Assembly: GCA_031274765.1 (NCBI GenBank)
Contig: JAISPR010000153.1
Coordinates: 62,001-126,000, forward strand
Direction of reading: 5' to 3'
DNA from: Nitrososphaerota archaeon
Lineage (GTDB): Archaea; Thermoproteota; Bathyarchaeia; Bathyarchaeales; Bathycorpusculaceae
Length of the DNA stretch: 64,000 nucleotides
The position numbers and the translations under genes are program-made. Shown here piece after piece: positions 35,743-43,912 of this stretch. Position 1 is the first letter of the stretch. Every line of letters starts with the position of its first letter. The notes under the pieces were generated by a model. The model did no database searches. It was not told the origin of the DNA and worked only from the letters and a program-made list of their open reading frames with translations.

Positions 35743-35931
35743 TATAAAAGAGGAGATTTTTCCGCTCTTAGCGTTAAACTCTTCTCCGAGGAAGCGCTAT
35801 GCATAAAAGATCTGCACACAGAAACGGCCCAACTCATCTCAGCAACATCAAAAGCAACCCTTAAGTTCAGGATAGACAGGCATTTGGTAGGAGAGACACC
35901 TCACGAGCAATATTCAAGTGATACCAATTAA
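35722..35931 (+). pseudogene. Possible 3' remnant of a gene upstream of cofE
   Basis: An open frame with protein-like composition (FSALSVKLFSEEALCIKDL, then ISATSKATLKFRID) runs from the family D element to a TAA at 35929-35931, overlapping the start of cofE. There is no ATG, GTG or TTG before its middle, and its 5' end lies in the repeat, so it may be what remains of a gene cut by insertion. No family is recognised. Chance is possible. Confidence 0.3.
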
Positions 35932-36661
35932 AGGACTACCGTTAATACAGTCAGGTGACAACTTGGGCAAAATGATTGTTAAAGCCGCAGAGAAACAGGG
36001 CACACCAATCCAACTGGGCGATATCGTGGTGGTTACACATGTAGTGGTTTCCAAATCCGAGGGTACCATAATAGATCTTAGTGCAATTAAACCGTCCCAA
36101 CGGGCTATGGAAATCGCCAATCAAACCAATAAAGACCCAGCACTTGTGGAAGTTATATTACAAGAAACCAAAAGTATTGTACGCTTAGGACAAAATAGCA
36201 TCATAACCGAAACACATAGTGGCATCATTTGCGCCAATGCCGGTATTGACCACTCCAACGTTAATGGCGAACACAATGTAGTGCCTTTGCCCAAAAATCC
36301 CAATGCGTCCGCGGTAAGTATCCGAAGTGCGATTAAACAGTTTAGCGGTATAGAGGTAGCAGTGATTATTTCAGACACCCATGGCAGACCCTTTCGGCTA
36401 GGTGAAATCAATGTGGCAATTGGCACCGCAGGGTTTAAACCGATCCGGGACAGGCGGGGTGAAAAAGACTTGTTTGGCTATATCCTTAAGATAAAACAAA
36501 CTGCTATAGCCGATGAGATATCTTCTGCTGCAGAGTTGGTGATGGGACAGGCCAACGAGGGTATACCAGCCGCCATTGTACGGGGCTACAACTATCAATC
36601 CGCTGAAGATACAGCTACAAACACCCTTATACGGCCAAAAGAGAAAGATCTTTTTTGGTAA
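35903..36661 (+). CDS. cofE: Coenzyme F420-0:L-glutamate ligase
   Basis: CofE adds one or two glutamates to F420-0 with GTP. Clear family segments are QLGDIVVVTHVVVSKSEG (about residues 30-47), NAGIDHSNV, PLPKNPNASA, VAVIISDTHGRPFRLGEINVAIGTAG with the metal-binding Asp/His, and RDRRGEKDLFG. The start is uncertain. The first canonical codon is GTG 35918, but the only ribosome site, GGTAGGAGAGA, ends 7-8 bases before an ACG at 35903, and family members carry the extra N-terminal strand that start would give. I list the ACG start, with GTG 35918 as the alternative. Confidence 0.9.
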   Translation, partial: TSNIQVIPIKGLPLIQSGDNLGKMIVKAAEKQGTPIQLGDIVVVTHVVVSKSEGTIIDLSAIKPSQRAMEIANQTNKDPALVEVILQETKSIVRLGQNSIITETHSGIICANAGIDHSNVNGEHNVVPLPKNPNASAVSIRSAIKQFSGIEVAVIISDTHGRPFRLGEINVAIGTAGFKPIRDRRGEKDLFGYILKIKQTAIADEISSAAELVMGQANEGIPAAIVRGYNYQSAEDTATNTLIRPKEKDLFW

Positions 36662-36723
36662 TTTTCTTAACAAAGTTCAAAAGTCCGATTCTTATTTAGT
36701 AAACGACACGAGAGCGAAATAGT

Positions 36724-37053
36724 ATGGAAGGACAAACACCCCGAGAATTCTTTGAAAAAATTCTCCCGACGAAATTTAAACCTGAAAAAGCAAAAGGTAT
36801 TACCACAATAGCACAGTTCAACGTGTCTGGTTCAGATGGCGGTAACTGGTTTATAATTATAAAAAATCAGGAACTCCAGATAACTGAAGGTATGGCAACA
36901 TCACCTGATTTGACGTTCAAGTTGAGCGATACAGATTTTTTGGATTTAGTTACTGGAAAAATAAGTGCAGAAAAAGCTGTTTTTACAGGTAAAATCCAGT
37001 TTGAAGGCAATATCGTGACAGCATTAAGGCTACGGGATGCAGGCTTTTTATAA
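36724..37053 (+). CDS. SCP2 sterol-binding-domain protein
   Basis: 109-residue stand-alone SCP2-fold protein, a small hydrophobic-cavity carrier that binds lipids or acyl groups. The pattern PREFFEKILPTKFKPEKA at the start, FNVSGSDGGNWFIII, then PDLTFKLSDTDFLDLVTGKI and the closing FTGKIQFEGN match the family. ATG at 36724, 62 bp after cofE, probably in the same transcript. The ligand in archaea is unknown; isoprenoid lipids are a guess. Confidence 0.88.
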   Translation: MEGQTPREFFEKILPTKFKPEKAKGITTIAQFNVSGSDGGNWFIIIKNQELQITEGMATSPDLTFKLSDTDFLDLVTGKISAEKAVFTGKIQFEGNIVTALRLRDAGFL

Positions 37054-37397
37054 ACCTGCTTCCGGGTGGTTTGTTAATTTATTGAGCAGGTGTTTTTTCT
37101 GTTAATTACAATGTTTTTAATGATTTAAATTTAAAATATGAGTGTTTAGTTGGTTGGGTAGGTACTTTTGTTTATTTTGCTTCTTAGTTAATATGGGATT
37201 TTTCCCCATGGTACTTATGTGTTTATTTAGAATGGTCAATAAATAACAAGAACAATTCGTACAAGGCGCATATTTTCCATGGATATTGTTTTGTTTTTTA
37301 TTTGGCGTTATTTCCGGGCTGATTTTAGAGCGTCACATAACACGAAATTTTGTATGTGCTCTCAGAGGCATATACATCAATTACACCTGAATGCCGC
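37054..37397. other. Intergenic DNA up to the insertion sequence
   Basis: About 345 bp, AT-rich, no recognised gene. Its right end meets the likely terminus of the IS element. Confidence 0.35.
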
Positions 37398-37422
37398 ATT
37401 TTTTAGCGTGACAAAAAATAAG

Positions 37423-39042
37423 TTAAAGACCTTCAAGACTACCAACAATATCATCCTCAACACCAAACACAGACAAAATCTTCTTCTGCTTCTCAGACAA
37501 CGCCCAAACAAATCTAAACTCATCCCCACCACAAGACATGATCACAATATTTGACAACAAATTAAGCGCCTTACGCAAAGATAAACAATTAACAGATAAA
37601 AACCCAGCCAACCGACTAAGCAAATAAGAACGTAACACACATGCCACAAACACCACAAACACCTTCCCCTCAATAATCTCCTCACTATGCACACACACCC
37701 TCCCACAACTCAAATCCACCCCAATCTGCGTAAACAACCCCTCATCCACATCCTTAGCCCGATAATAATACAAAACATCAGACAAAGAAGACAACATATC
37801 AGTTGAAAACAACAAAAAATAACCCTTCATCGCACGCAACAACTCTACTTTTTGCGTGTCAACCGCATAATCAAACTCCAAATCCCCCACATGCCGCGTA
37901 AGAACAAAATAGGGTTCATAGCGACTCAGGTTCTTTGTTGGATAGTGCTTCAAACCAGCAAGCTCTACTTTTAAGTCCTCAATATAAGCCGACAAATCCT
38001 CACACAACTTGACATGACTAAGTGCATCATAGAACAACAGCACCCGACCCTCAACCCCACAAACCACTGTATCTACCGATATTCCATACAAGTGAGGATA
38101 CAACTCAAGCTCATGAGTATAACTCTCCACTTCACTCCTGTGGGTTACAAGGAGTTGTTGTGAGAGTTTTAGGGAGGGTGGCATGCGAAGAGTAAAGGCT
38201 GCACAACAAGACCTCAGAGTCTTGAGATCTTCCTCACTCCAAAACCTTTCATCCAACACTAGCTTTACACGTTCTATGCCTATGTTTTTTGCATTTGCGA
38301 GCACATAGGACAAATTAGTTTTATCGGTTAGGTTTCCATTGTAACGGTTATAGTAGAGGGGTAGTTTAGTTTGTTCATCGCAAAACATACCTAAATTGAA
38401 TTGGTTTAAATTTTCATGGTAGTTATTGTAATAATGTTCAACACTCATCAGGTTTTGGGAATAATATGATATTGGAGTGACGTCATAATATACGGTGCTG
38501 TTTGTCAGGGATTTTTTTATCCAGTGTTTGAAGAATTCGTGTCGCTGAGCGGGGGTTTGGTTGGCAAATAGGGTGCTGCAGGCGGCGGAGGTGAGGGTGC
38601 GGGTTAGGTTGGTGTGGTTTCTTTGTTGCCAATCATCTATGGTGTCCATGGTGGTGCCTTCTTTTATCATGTAGGCGACTATGGTTAGGATTTCTTGGGC
38701 TTGTTTTTCTCCAAAGGTTTGGGTGAGGGTGTCTGTTAGGCCGATTTGTTGGCTTATTTTTTGGATGAGGTAGGTGTAGCCGTAGTCGTATATGGTTGTT
38801 GGTTTTGGTTGGGTTTGTTGGGTTGGGTAGAGTTGGTAGTAGTTGTTGTTGGGTTGCATTTTGTTTGTTTTGGGGTCGTATTTGCCTATGTTTTTGGCTT
38901 TGCTTCTTGGTTGGCCGTTTTGGTTGCGGTAGTGTTTGGTGTATTTGTAGACGTATTTTTCTGCTTTTTTGCCTGCTGTTTTTATGTGTATTCCTTTGTC
39001 TTTGGGTATGTCTATTAGTGTTTTTGGGAGCGTGGCTGTCAC
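37423..39042 (-). CDS. DDE transposase, IS1634/IS4-like
   Basis: 539-residue transposase with no stop or shift, so possibly active. The first catalytic Asp lies in STVYYDVTPISYYS (about residues 182-195), the second in RVKLVLDERFWS, and the Glu in the C-terminal YYRAKDVDEGLF (Y-R-x-K...E type). The N terminus is Lys/Asn/Gln-rich and likely DNA-binding. GTG start at 39042. A perfect 22-bp palindrome lies 8 bp upstream. The coding strand is A/C-rich in the N-terminal half and T/G-rich in the C-terminal half, a striking switch within one gene. It belongs to the same broad group as the dead copy at 17835-18352. Confidence 0.88.
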   Translation of the reverse strand: MTATLPKTLIDIPKDKGIHIKTAGKKAEKYVYKYTKHYRNQNGQPRSKAKNIGKYDPKTNKMQPNNNYYQLYPTQQTQPKPTTIYDYGYTYLIQKISQQIGLTDTLTQTFGEKQAQEILTIVAYMIKEGTTMDTIDDWQQRNHTNLTRTLTSAACSTLFANQTPAQRHEFFKHWIKKSLTNSTVYYDVTPISYYSQNLMSVEHYYNNYHENLNQFNLGMFCDEQTKLPLYYNRYNGNLTDKTNLSYVLANAKNIGIERVKLVLDERFWSEEDLKTLRSCCAAFTLRMPPSLKLSQQLLVTHRSEVESYTHELELYPHLYGISVDTVVCGVEGRVLLFYDALSHVKLCEDLSAYIEDLKVELAGLKHYPTKNLSRYEPYFVLTRHVGDLEFDYAVDTQKVELLRAMKGYFLLFSTDMLSSLSDVLYYYRAKDVDEGLFTQIGVDLSCGRVCVHSEEIIEGKVFVVFVACVLRSYLLSRLAGFLSVNCLSLRKALNLLSNIVIMSCGGDEFRFVWALSEKQKKILSVFGVEDDIVGSLEGL

Positions 39043-39050
39043 CTTTTTTG

Positions 39051-39072
39051 TATACGCTAATATTAGCGTATA
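39051..39072. promoter_or_regulatory. Perfect 22-bp palindrome upstream of the transposase
   Basis: Two 11-bp halves, TATACGCTAAT and its exact complement, meet with no spacer, 8 bp before the transposase start codon. The position overlaps or adjoins the expected leader, so it could be an operator for self-repression, or a stem-loop at the message start. Confidence 0.55.
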
Positions 39073-39322
39073 TTGGTTGTATTAAAGGTTTTTGGTTGTT
39101 TTTTGTTTGTTTTTTGTTTGTTTTGTTGGTGTTTTTGTTGTTTTGGTGTTTTTGTTATTGTTTTTGGGGTTTTGTTCTGCCCCCGCTAAAAATTACAGAA
39201 TTCAGGTTATACAATAAAAGCCTAAATCAATAAAAAGCAAAATTGGCCCTCTAAACACTGTCGTTTTTTAAGATAAATAACATTTTGTTGACCCTATTTC
39301 TATAAATTTTATTTATGGGTTT

Positions 39323-39781
39323 TTATTTGCCGTTATTGTTATTTTTGCACTCACGTTCCTCACAATCATTCTCATCGTTATTGTCATAGGGTTTAAGACC
39401 CATTTCTTTCCAAGTTATACCAAATGGGACACCACCAGAGGTATAGCCAGCTATATAATAAAACGTATCATCTTGCCAATCGTAATATTTTTTAGATAAT
39501 CTCTCGGCTTCTGCTTCTGCTTTCTTTTTTCTAAGTTGCTCACAACGGAGAGCTTCTTCTTTTAATAAATTATCAACGTAACCTGGTTTAAATTCATAGC
39601 CGATTTCTAAAAGCTCTCGAACAGCGCAAGGAGTATTGACATGGAATTTTTTACGGTACGCCTTAACAACATGCATACCATTATAGGTTGGAAGCCAAAC
39701 TTTCGCTCTTGTAAGTCGCGATTGTTTTTTTGTGCTCGTGTGCGTTTTTTCTTCTTTTTTGTTACCATAAAGCTTGCACAA
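39323..39781 (-). CDS. Hypothetical protein with C-terminal IAGYTSGG motif
   Basis: 152 residues, TTG start. The basic N terminus (KKEEKTHTSTKKQSRLTR) is followed by a helical, HTH-like region (CAVRELLEIGYEFKPGYVDNLL), a Lys/Glu coiled coil and a distinctive DDTFYYIAGYTSGGVPFG-ITWKEMGL segment near residues 105-130. The tail is Asn/Lys/Asp-rich. I recall similar IAGYT-x-GG-x-P-x-G-x-TWEE endings in small proteins of mobile and accessory regions, but know no function. It lies beside the IS element and a repeat cluster, which supports an accessory origin. Confidence 0.6.
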   Translation of the reverse strand: MCKLYGNKKEEKTHTSTKKQSRLTRAKVWLPTYNGMHVVKAYRKKFHVNTPCAVRELLEIGYEFKPGYVDNLLKEEALRCEQLRKKKAEAEAERLSKKYYDWQDDTFYYIAGYTSGGVPFGITWKEMGLKPYDNNDENDCEERECKNNNNGK

Positions 39782-40020
39782 CCCTTTTTTGCAAACAAAC
39801 TATTCTTTACTCCAAACTACTGTTGGGTGTTTTATTTGTTGTGTCCGTTTTTTTTGGTCAGCAGTTTGGGTTTTGTGGGTGGGTTTTTGTTGAACGGATT
39901 GCAATTGTAGGGTTTATTTTCTAAAACTATATTATCATTGCCCGCAGGCACAATATTATCGGGAGGCTGTTTGAGAACTATAAATTTTTAGATTTTTGAA
40001 AAAGAATAGGAAAAAACGAT

Positions 40021-40181
40021 AGTGCGCCAACATAGAATAATTTTTTACAGAACAATATTTTACGTGCTACCCATAAATTAAATATACGTTTATCTTCAAA
40101 ACTTAAAAGATCTACCAATCATGTATAGAGCCAATACGAATTTGATTCTGCATCAAATTAACTATTCTAAATTGTCACACT
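40021..40181 (+). repeat. MITE-like element, family F, copy 2
   Basis: 161 bp aligned to 4031-4193 in the same orientation. Ends AGTGCGCCAACATAGAATAA and, read inward from the right, AGTGTGACAATTTAGAATAG. The middle shares TTTTTTACAGAA and GATTTGATTCT-like stretches with copy 1. Confidence 0.65.
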
Positions 40182-40216
40182 CCGAAAAACTGTTAATTTG
40201 TTACTACCTGATTTCC

Positions 40217-40323
40217 CGGATTTATTATACACAGGCCGATGGAAATCCACGAAAATAACCGGAATTATAAAAATACCTGTAAAATACACCTTAAACAATA
40301 CGGCCTATGTATAATTAAATCTG
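40217..40323. repeat. 107-bp inverted-repeat element (single copy here)
   Basis: Left CGGATTTATTATACACAGGC and right, read inward, CAGATTTAATTATACATAGG are near-identical ~22-bp arms around a 62-bp centre. It is the same kind of structure as the other families, but no second copy was found in this window. It lies directly between the family F and family G elements. Confidence 0.6.
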
Positions 40324-40437
40324 AATTATACACGTGTTTTGTTTAATCATTAAACGTTGTTTTGAGGCGTTTTTTAAAAACCAAACGCATTTATCAAATA
40401 GTTCCCACACTTGTGTATAAATTTTGTGGGAATTTAG

Positions 40438-40604
40438 GTTACTACTCAGCAGGTTCCCACTGTAGTGTTTTTACAGCAAAATGGCACACATATAGGGTTT
40501 GTTCTTATTTTCCTTCTGTCGCAACCATATTTTTGCAGAAAACCCACTGTGCATAGCGGTTTACGAGCGAAAAATAACACTATATACCCCTGCTGAGCAG
40601 TAAC
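40438..40604 (+). mobile_element. MITE-like element, family G, copy 1
   Basis: 167 bp with ends GTTACTACTCAGCAGG and, read inward from the right, GTTACTGCTCAGCAGG (15 of 16 match). The reverse complement aligns over its length with 52494-52654. No ORF. Confidence 0.8.
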
Positions 40605-40668
40605 ATTAGTTTCTTGTTTTTCAAGATTTTCGCTATTTTTTGATATTGTGTTTTTCTTGAAAAACACA

Positions 40669-40766
40669 TGTAACCTTTGAAAACCCCATTTCAGAAAACC
40701 AAACAACACAATTGCAGGTTTTCAGCAAAACAATTTTTGGAAAAATATAGGTTTTCGGAGGTTGCC
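40669..40766 (+). repeat. MITE-like element, family D, copy 3
   Basis: 98 bp; left TGTAACCTTTGAAAACCCCA, right read inward GGCAACCTCCGAAAACC. It lies 120 bp upstream of the first deoxyhypusine synthase gene. Confidence 0.7.
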
Positions 40767-40885
40767 TATAGTGTTATGAAAACAACCCAAGCAGCAGTCA
40801 AATAATTATTATTGCTCAAATTAGCACCACAATCTCGACACCTATTTATGCCTTTATTTGTTAACCTCTCAGCGGAGACTAAAAA

Positions 40886-41848
40886 ATGTCAAAAGCACAA
40901 AGAGCACATAAAATTGCAGTAAGAGATTACCAATTCACAGAAAACTTGACCGTAGAAGAACTTGTGAGACAAATGGGAGAAGCGTGGGGTTTCACCGCAG
41001 GCAAACTCGCCATGGGGGTAGACATTATAGAAACCATGATGACCGATAAGAAATGCACTAAATTTCTCTCGTTCACCGCCGACATCATTGCAACAGGTAC
41101 CCGGGGCGTTATCAAGGAATTAGTAAAACAAAAACTTGTTGACGTTATCATCACAACCTGTGGTACGCTTGACCATGATATTGCTCGATGTTGGAAAGAC
41201 TACTATAGAGGCAGTTTTATCATGAATGACAGCAAACTACATGAAGAAAGCGTCAATCGATTAGGCAATGTGCTTGTTCCCAATGACAGCTATGGCCCAA
41301 TCATTGAAAAGAAAATTCAAACCATGCTCTCTGAGCTCTACGCAGAAGGAAAAAAAGAGTTGTCCACAGCTGAATTGTCACGCGAAATTGGTTTACGTTG
41401 TTGCGATGAGACCTCTATTCTCTATTGGGCCGCTAAAAATGACATCCCGGTCTATGTACCAGGCATAACAGATGGCGCTGTGGGTTACCAGTTGTGGTTT
41501 TTTAGCCAAGATCACAGAGATTTTCGAGTTAATCTGCTAAAAGATGAGGATGAACTCAACAACATTGTTTTTGACGCAAAAAAATCAGGGGCACTTATAG
41601 TTGGAGGCGGCATAAGCAAACATCACACGATTTGGTGGAATCAATTCAAAGATGGACTAGACTACGCGGTCTATATTAGCACTGCAGACGAATGGGATGG
41701 TAGCCTTAGCGGTGCGCGTCCCAGAGAAGCAATTTCGTGGGGTAAAATTAGCGAGAAGGCCAAACGGATAATGATTGAAGGTGACGCAACGATGGTGTTG
41801 CCGGTAATGGTAAGTGCATTAATCGATAGGTTAAACAAAAGAAAATGA
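40886..41848 (+). CDS. dhs: Deoxyhypusine synthase
   Basis: Transfers the aminobutyl group of spermidine to a lysine of translation factor aIF5A. The 320-residue length, the NAD-binding-fold segments (KFLSFTADIIATGTRG, DVIITTCGTLDHD) and the active-site region DGSLSGARPREAISWGK with the catalytic Lys match archaeal DHS. ATG at 40886 with GCGGAGA about 10 bases upstream. Of the two paralogues in this window it is the one closest to canonical archaeal and eukaryotic DHS (SGARP motif). Confidence 0.92.
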   Translation: MSKAQRAHKIAVRDYQFTENLTVEELVRQMGEAWGFTAGKLAMGVDIIETMMTDKKCTKFLSFTADIIATGTRGVIKELVKQKLVDVIITTCGTLDHDIARCWKDYYRGSFIMNDSKLHEESVNRLGNVLVPNDSYGPIIEKKIQTMLSELYAEGKKELSTAELSREIGLRCCDETSILYWAAKNDIPVYVPGITDGAVGYQLWFFSQDHRDFRVNLLKDEDELNNIVFDAKKSGALIVGGGISKHHTIWWNQFKDGLDYAVYISTADEWDGSLSGARPREAISWGKISEKAKRIMIEGDATMVLPVMVSALIDRLNKRK

Positions 41849-42426
41849 GCGGATCTTTTGAATCCACCAAGCATCATAGACAGTGTAAGTGAACCCGGCA
41901 ACAACGATTCAAGTGATTAATCGTCATCAGACAATGTTATGGTTCATCGTTCACTTATTTAGTACGAATTTGAAACACTACGCCATCGTTTACAGGGATT
42001 AGTGAATAAAAGGGGTTGCTATTGTTAATGTAGTTTAGCATTAGTTTGATTGAAAATTAGGAGAGTTTTCACCATAGGCAGATGATGATTTTCGCAAAAC
42101 AATGGAGGGTAAAAAACGGGGTAGCTATGGAATGTTCATCAAAGAGTCTGTTAGCTTTTAAAGTTATAAAAAATGACACTATTTACTGTGAGCTTCTCAA
42201 AATAAGGGTTATTGATGTTTTTAGCGATAAAAGTAATATCTCTAAAAATAGCAATCACCCTACAGAAAGATGTTTCACCGGCAATATGAGTAAGAACAGA
42301 TATTTTCAAATTAGAAAACTCACACAGCAAAATTAAATACAGCCACACATCAACTAAATAAAAAATTCAACACATCTAGAATAAAATTAATAGCTATACC
42401 AAAAAATAAAAAATAATAATATATAT
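41849..42426. other. Convergent intergenic region, no supported gene
   Basis: 578 bp between two convergent deoxyhypusine-synthase-family genes. An 84-codon frame at 42082-42336 has low complexity and no recognisable features; I do not call it a gene. Confidence 0.4.
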
Positions 42427-43500
42427 TTATGTTTTTGGCATATTTTTGAATATCCAACTCATATCTGGGCCTTCACGTTTCTCAGGAACACGTTCAGCCA
42501 AAGCATGAGCGATAAGAGGTAGAGCAATTGTTGCGTCACAATAACACACTGCACGGGTTCCAGTTTGACTATTTATTTTGCCCCAGCTAATTGCCTCTTC
42601 TAGGGTACATCCACTGAGCCCCCCCCACTGTGGAGAATCAGTGGTTATTTGAATAGCATATTTGTGGGGATAATAGTATTCCTGCAAGGATTTTCGCAGC
42701 CCGCCCTTTCTATCTTTAACACCTTGATCCTCGGTCATGGGTGATACGGATATAGCAATAAGTTGGGTGAGGTCTTTTGGAACACCACCACCGATGTAGA
42801 TGACCCCGACTTCTTTGGTTTTTGTTCCGATTTGTATGAATTGGTCAAATTCTTTGACACTATCAATGTGAACATTGTGACCTTTGTTTTTAGCGAGCAA
42901 AAAGGTTTCACCATATGCACTATCCACTAAAGCAGGACTAAAGATTGGAACTTTGTTAGCGGCTGCAACTGCAGTGATAGCGGGGATTTTTTTTGTGTTT
43001 AAAAAGTTACCAAGACCATAAAGGAACTCTGCGGAAGTATACATGTGATCTTCTTTGCAGGTCATAACATAGTCAGTGACAAGATCTTCCATTTCGCGGT
43101 AATCAGTTTCTTTGCCAAAGACGTCGTAGTAGCGATTGACGTCTGCGTTGAGGAGTTCTTCGTCATTGACCATGTGATTGCCCTGCCAATAACCCAAACC
43201 CATCGCATCCACGATATCCTCAGACACGTTTGCACCTGTTGAAACCAAGACGTCTATGAAACGATTCTCTATGAGCCAGTTGATAACTGTCCACTGCCCA
43301 GCGGTGGACATGGAGCCGGCAAACCCCAGAGCAATAACAAGGTCTTTTTCTTTAAGCATGTTCTCCCAGACATCAACGGCTTCACCCAGCTTACGGCCTT
43401 GATAGGCTGTTCGGCTCATTTCCTTTAATAGCTGAGAAATCGGTTTTTGCTTGGTAACTTTGATTGGTTCAAGTTTCTTGGTAAAGTAATCGTTATTCAT
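42427..43500 (-). CDS. Deoxyhypusine synthase-family paralogue (possible homospermidine synthase type)
   Basis: 357 residues from ATG 43500 (an upstream GTG at 43512 is less likely). Same fold as DHS: LVIALGFAGSMSTAGQW, DVLVSTGANVSEDIVDA and the Lys-bearing WGGLSGCTLEEAISWGK. The SGCTLEEA version in place of SGARPREA is the form I associate with bacterial DHS-like enzymes, some of which make homospermidine from putrescine and spermidine rather than modify IF5A. Its role here is therefore open: polyamine synthesis or a second protein modification. Divergent and convergent neighbours give no further hint. Confidence 0.85.
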   Translation of the reverse strand: MNNDYFTKKLEPIKVTKQKPISQLLKEMSRTAYQGRKLGEAVDVWENMLKEKDLVIALGFAGSMSTAGQWTVINWLIENRFIDVLVSTGANVSEDIVDAMGLGYWQGNHMVNDEELLNADVNRYYDVFGKETDYREMEDLVTDYVMTCKEDHMYTSAEFLYGLGNFLNTKKIPAITAVAAANKVPIFSPALVDSAYGETFLLAKNKGHNVHIDSVKEFDQFIQIGTKTKEVGVIYIGGGVPKDLTQLIAISVSPMTEDQGVKDRKGGLRKSLQEYYYPHKYAIQITTDSPQWGGLSGCTLEEAISWGKINSQTGTRAVCYCDATIALPLIAHALAERVPEKREGPDMSWIFKNMPKT

Positions 43501-43912
43501 TGTAATATGCACCTGCGTTCTATGTTATAGGGCAGGTATTTGAAATTTGTTATTGAAAAACAGGCATCCATATAGAAGCTTAAAGCGTAACTGCCGATAT
43601 TTCTGTGTATTTTTTCAAGCCGACTATTTTTTGAGTTCCCAATCCAATAGATTAGGCACAAATACAGAAATAGACAGCTTTTATCTATTGCCCCTCCAGG
43701 CAGAGCAGAGACAGCTTTCATTCCAAACAGATAATACAGTTCAACATAGATAACCACTATCATCACAACAAACAGGACTTAAATACAAGCCTATACAACA
43801 GAATAGATACTTTTTCAACCACATTAATTAAAAATCATTTTACACCACAGCTCCATAAACAAACAACCATAAAAAAAGAAAATATCGTTGGTTGCAGCGT
43901 GATATTTGCATG
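43501..43912. other. Intergenic DNA without recognised content
   Basis: About 410 bp between minus-strand genes. Short frames on both strands lack family features. It should contain the promoter of the deoxyhypusine-synthase paralogue. Confidence 0.35.

Larger units (their letters stand above)
37398..39195 (-). mobile_element. IS1634/IS4-like insertion sequence (ends tentative)
   Basis: An intact transposase (37423-39042) is bracketed by a short inverted match: TTTTTTAGCG at about 37399-37408 and, read inward from the right, TTTTTAGCGG at about 39194-39185. If these are the termini, the element is near 1.8 kb, in the range of IS1634 members. No target duplication could be identified, so the ends are tentative. 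Confidence 0.4.

Noticed and set aside
38746-39233. Plus-strand frames of 90 and 145 codons rich in Val/Gly/Cys/Phe
   Set aside because: They are shadows of the G/T-rich antisense of the transposase N terminus and its leader.
42082-42336. 84-codon frame between the two deoxyhypusine synthase genes
   Set aside because: No family features, poor composition, no ribosome site; region is probably plain intergenic DNA.
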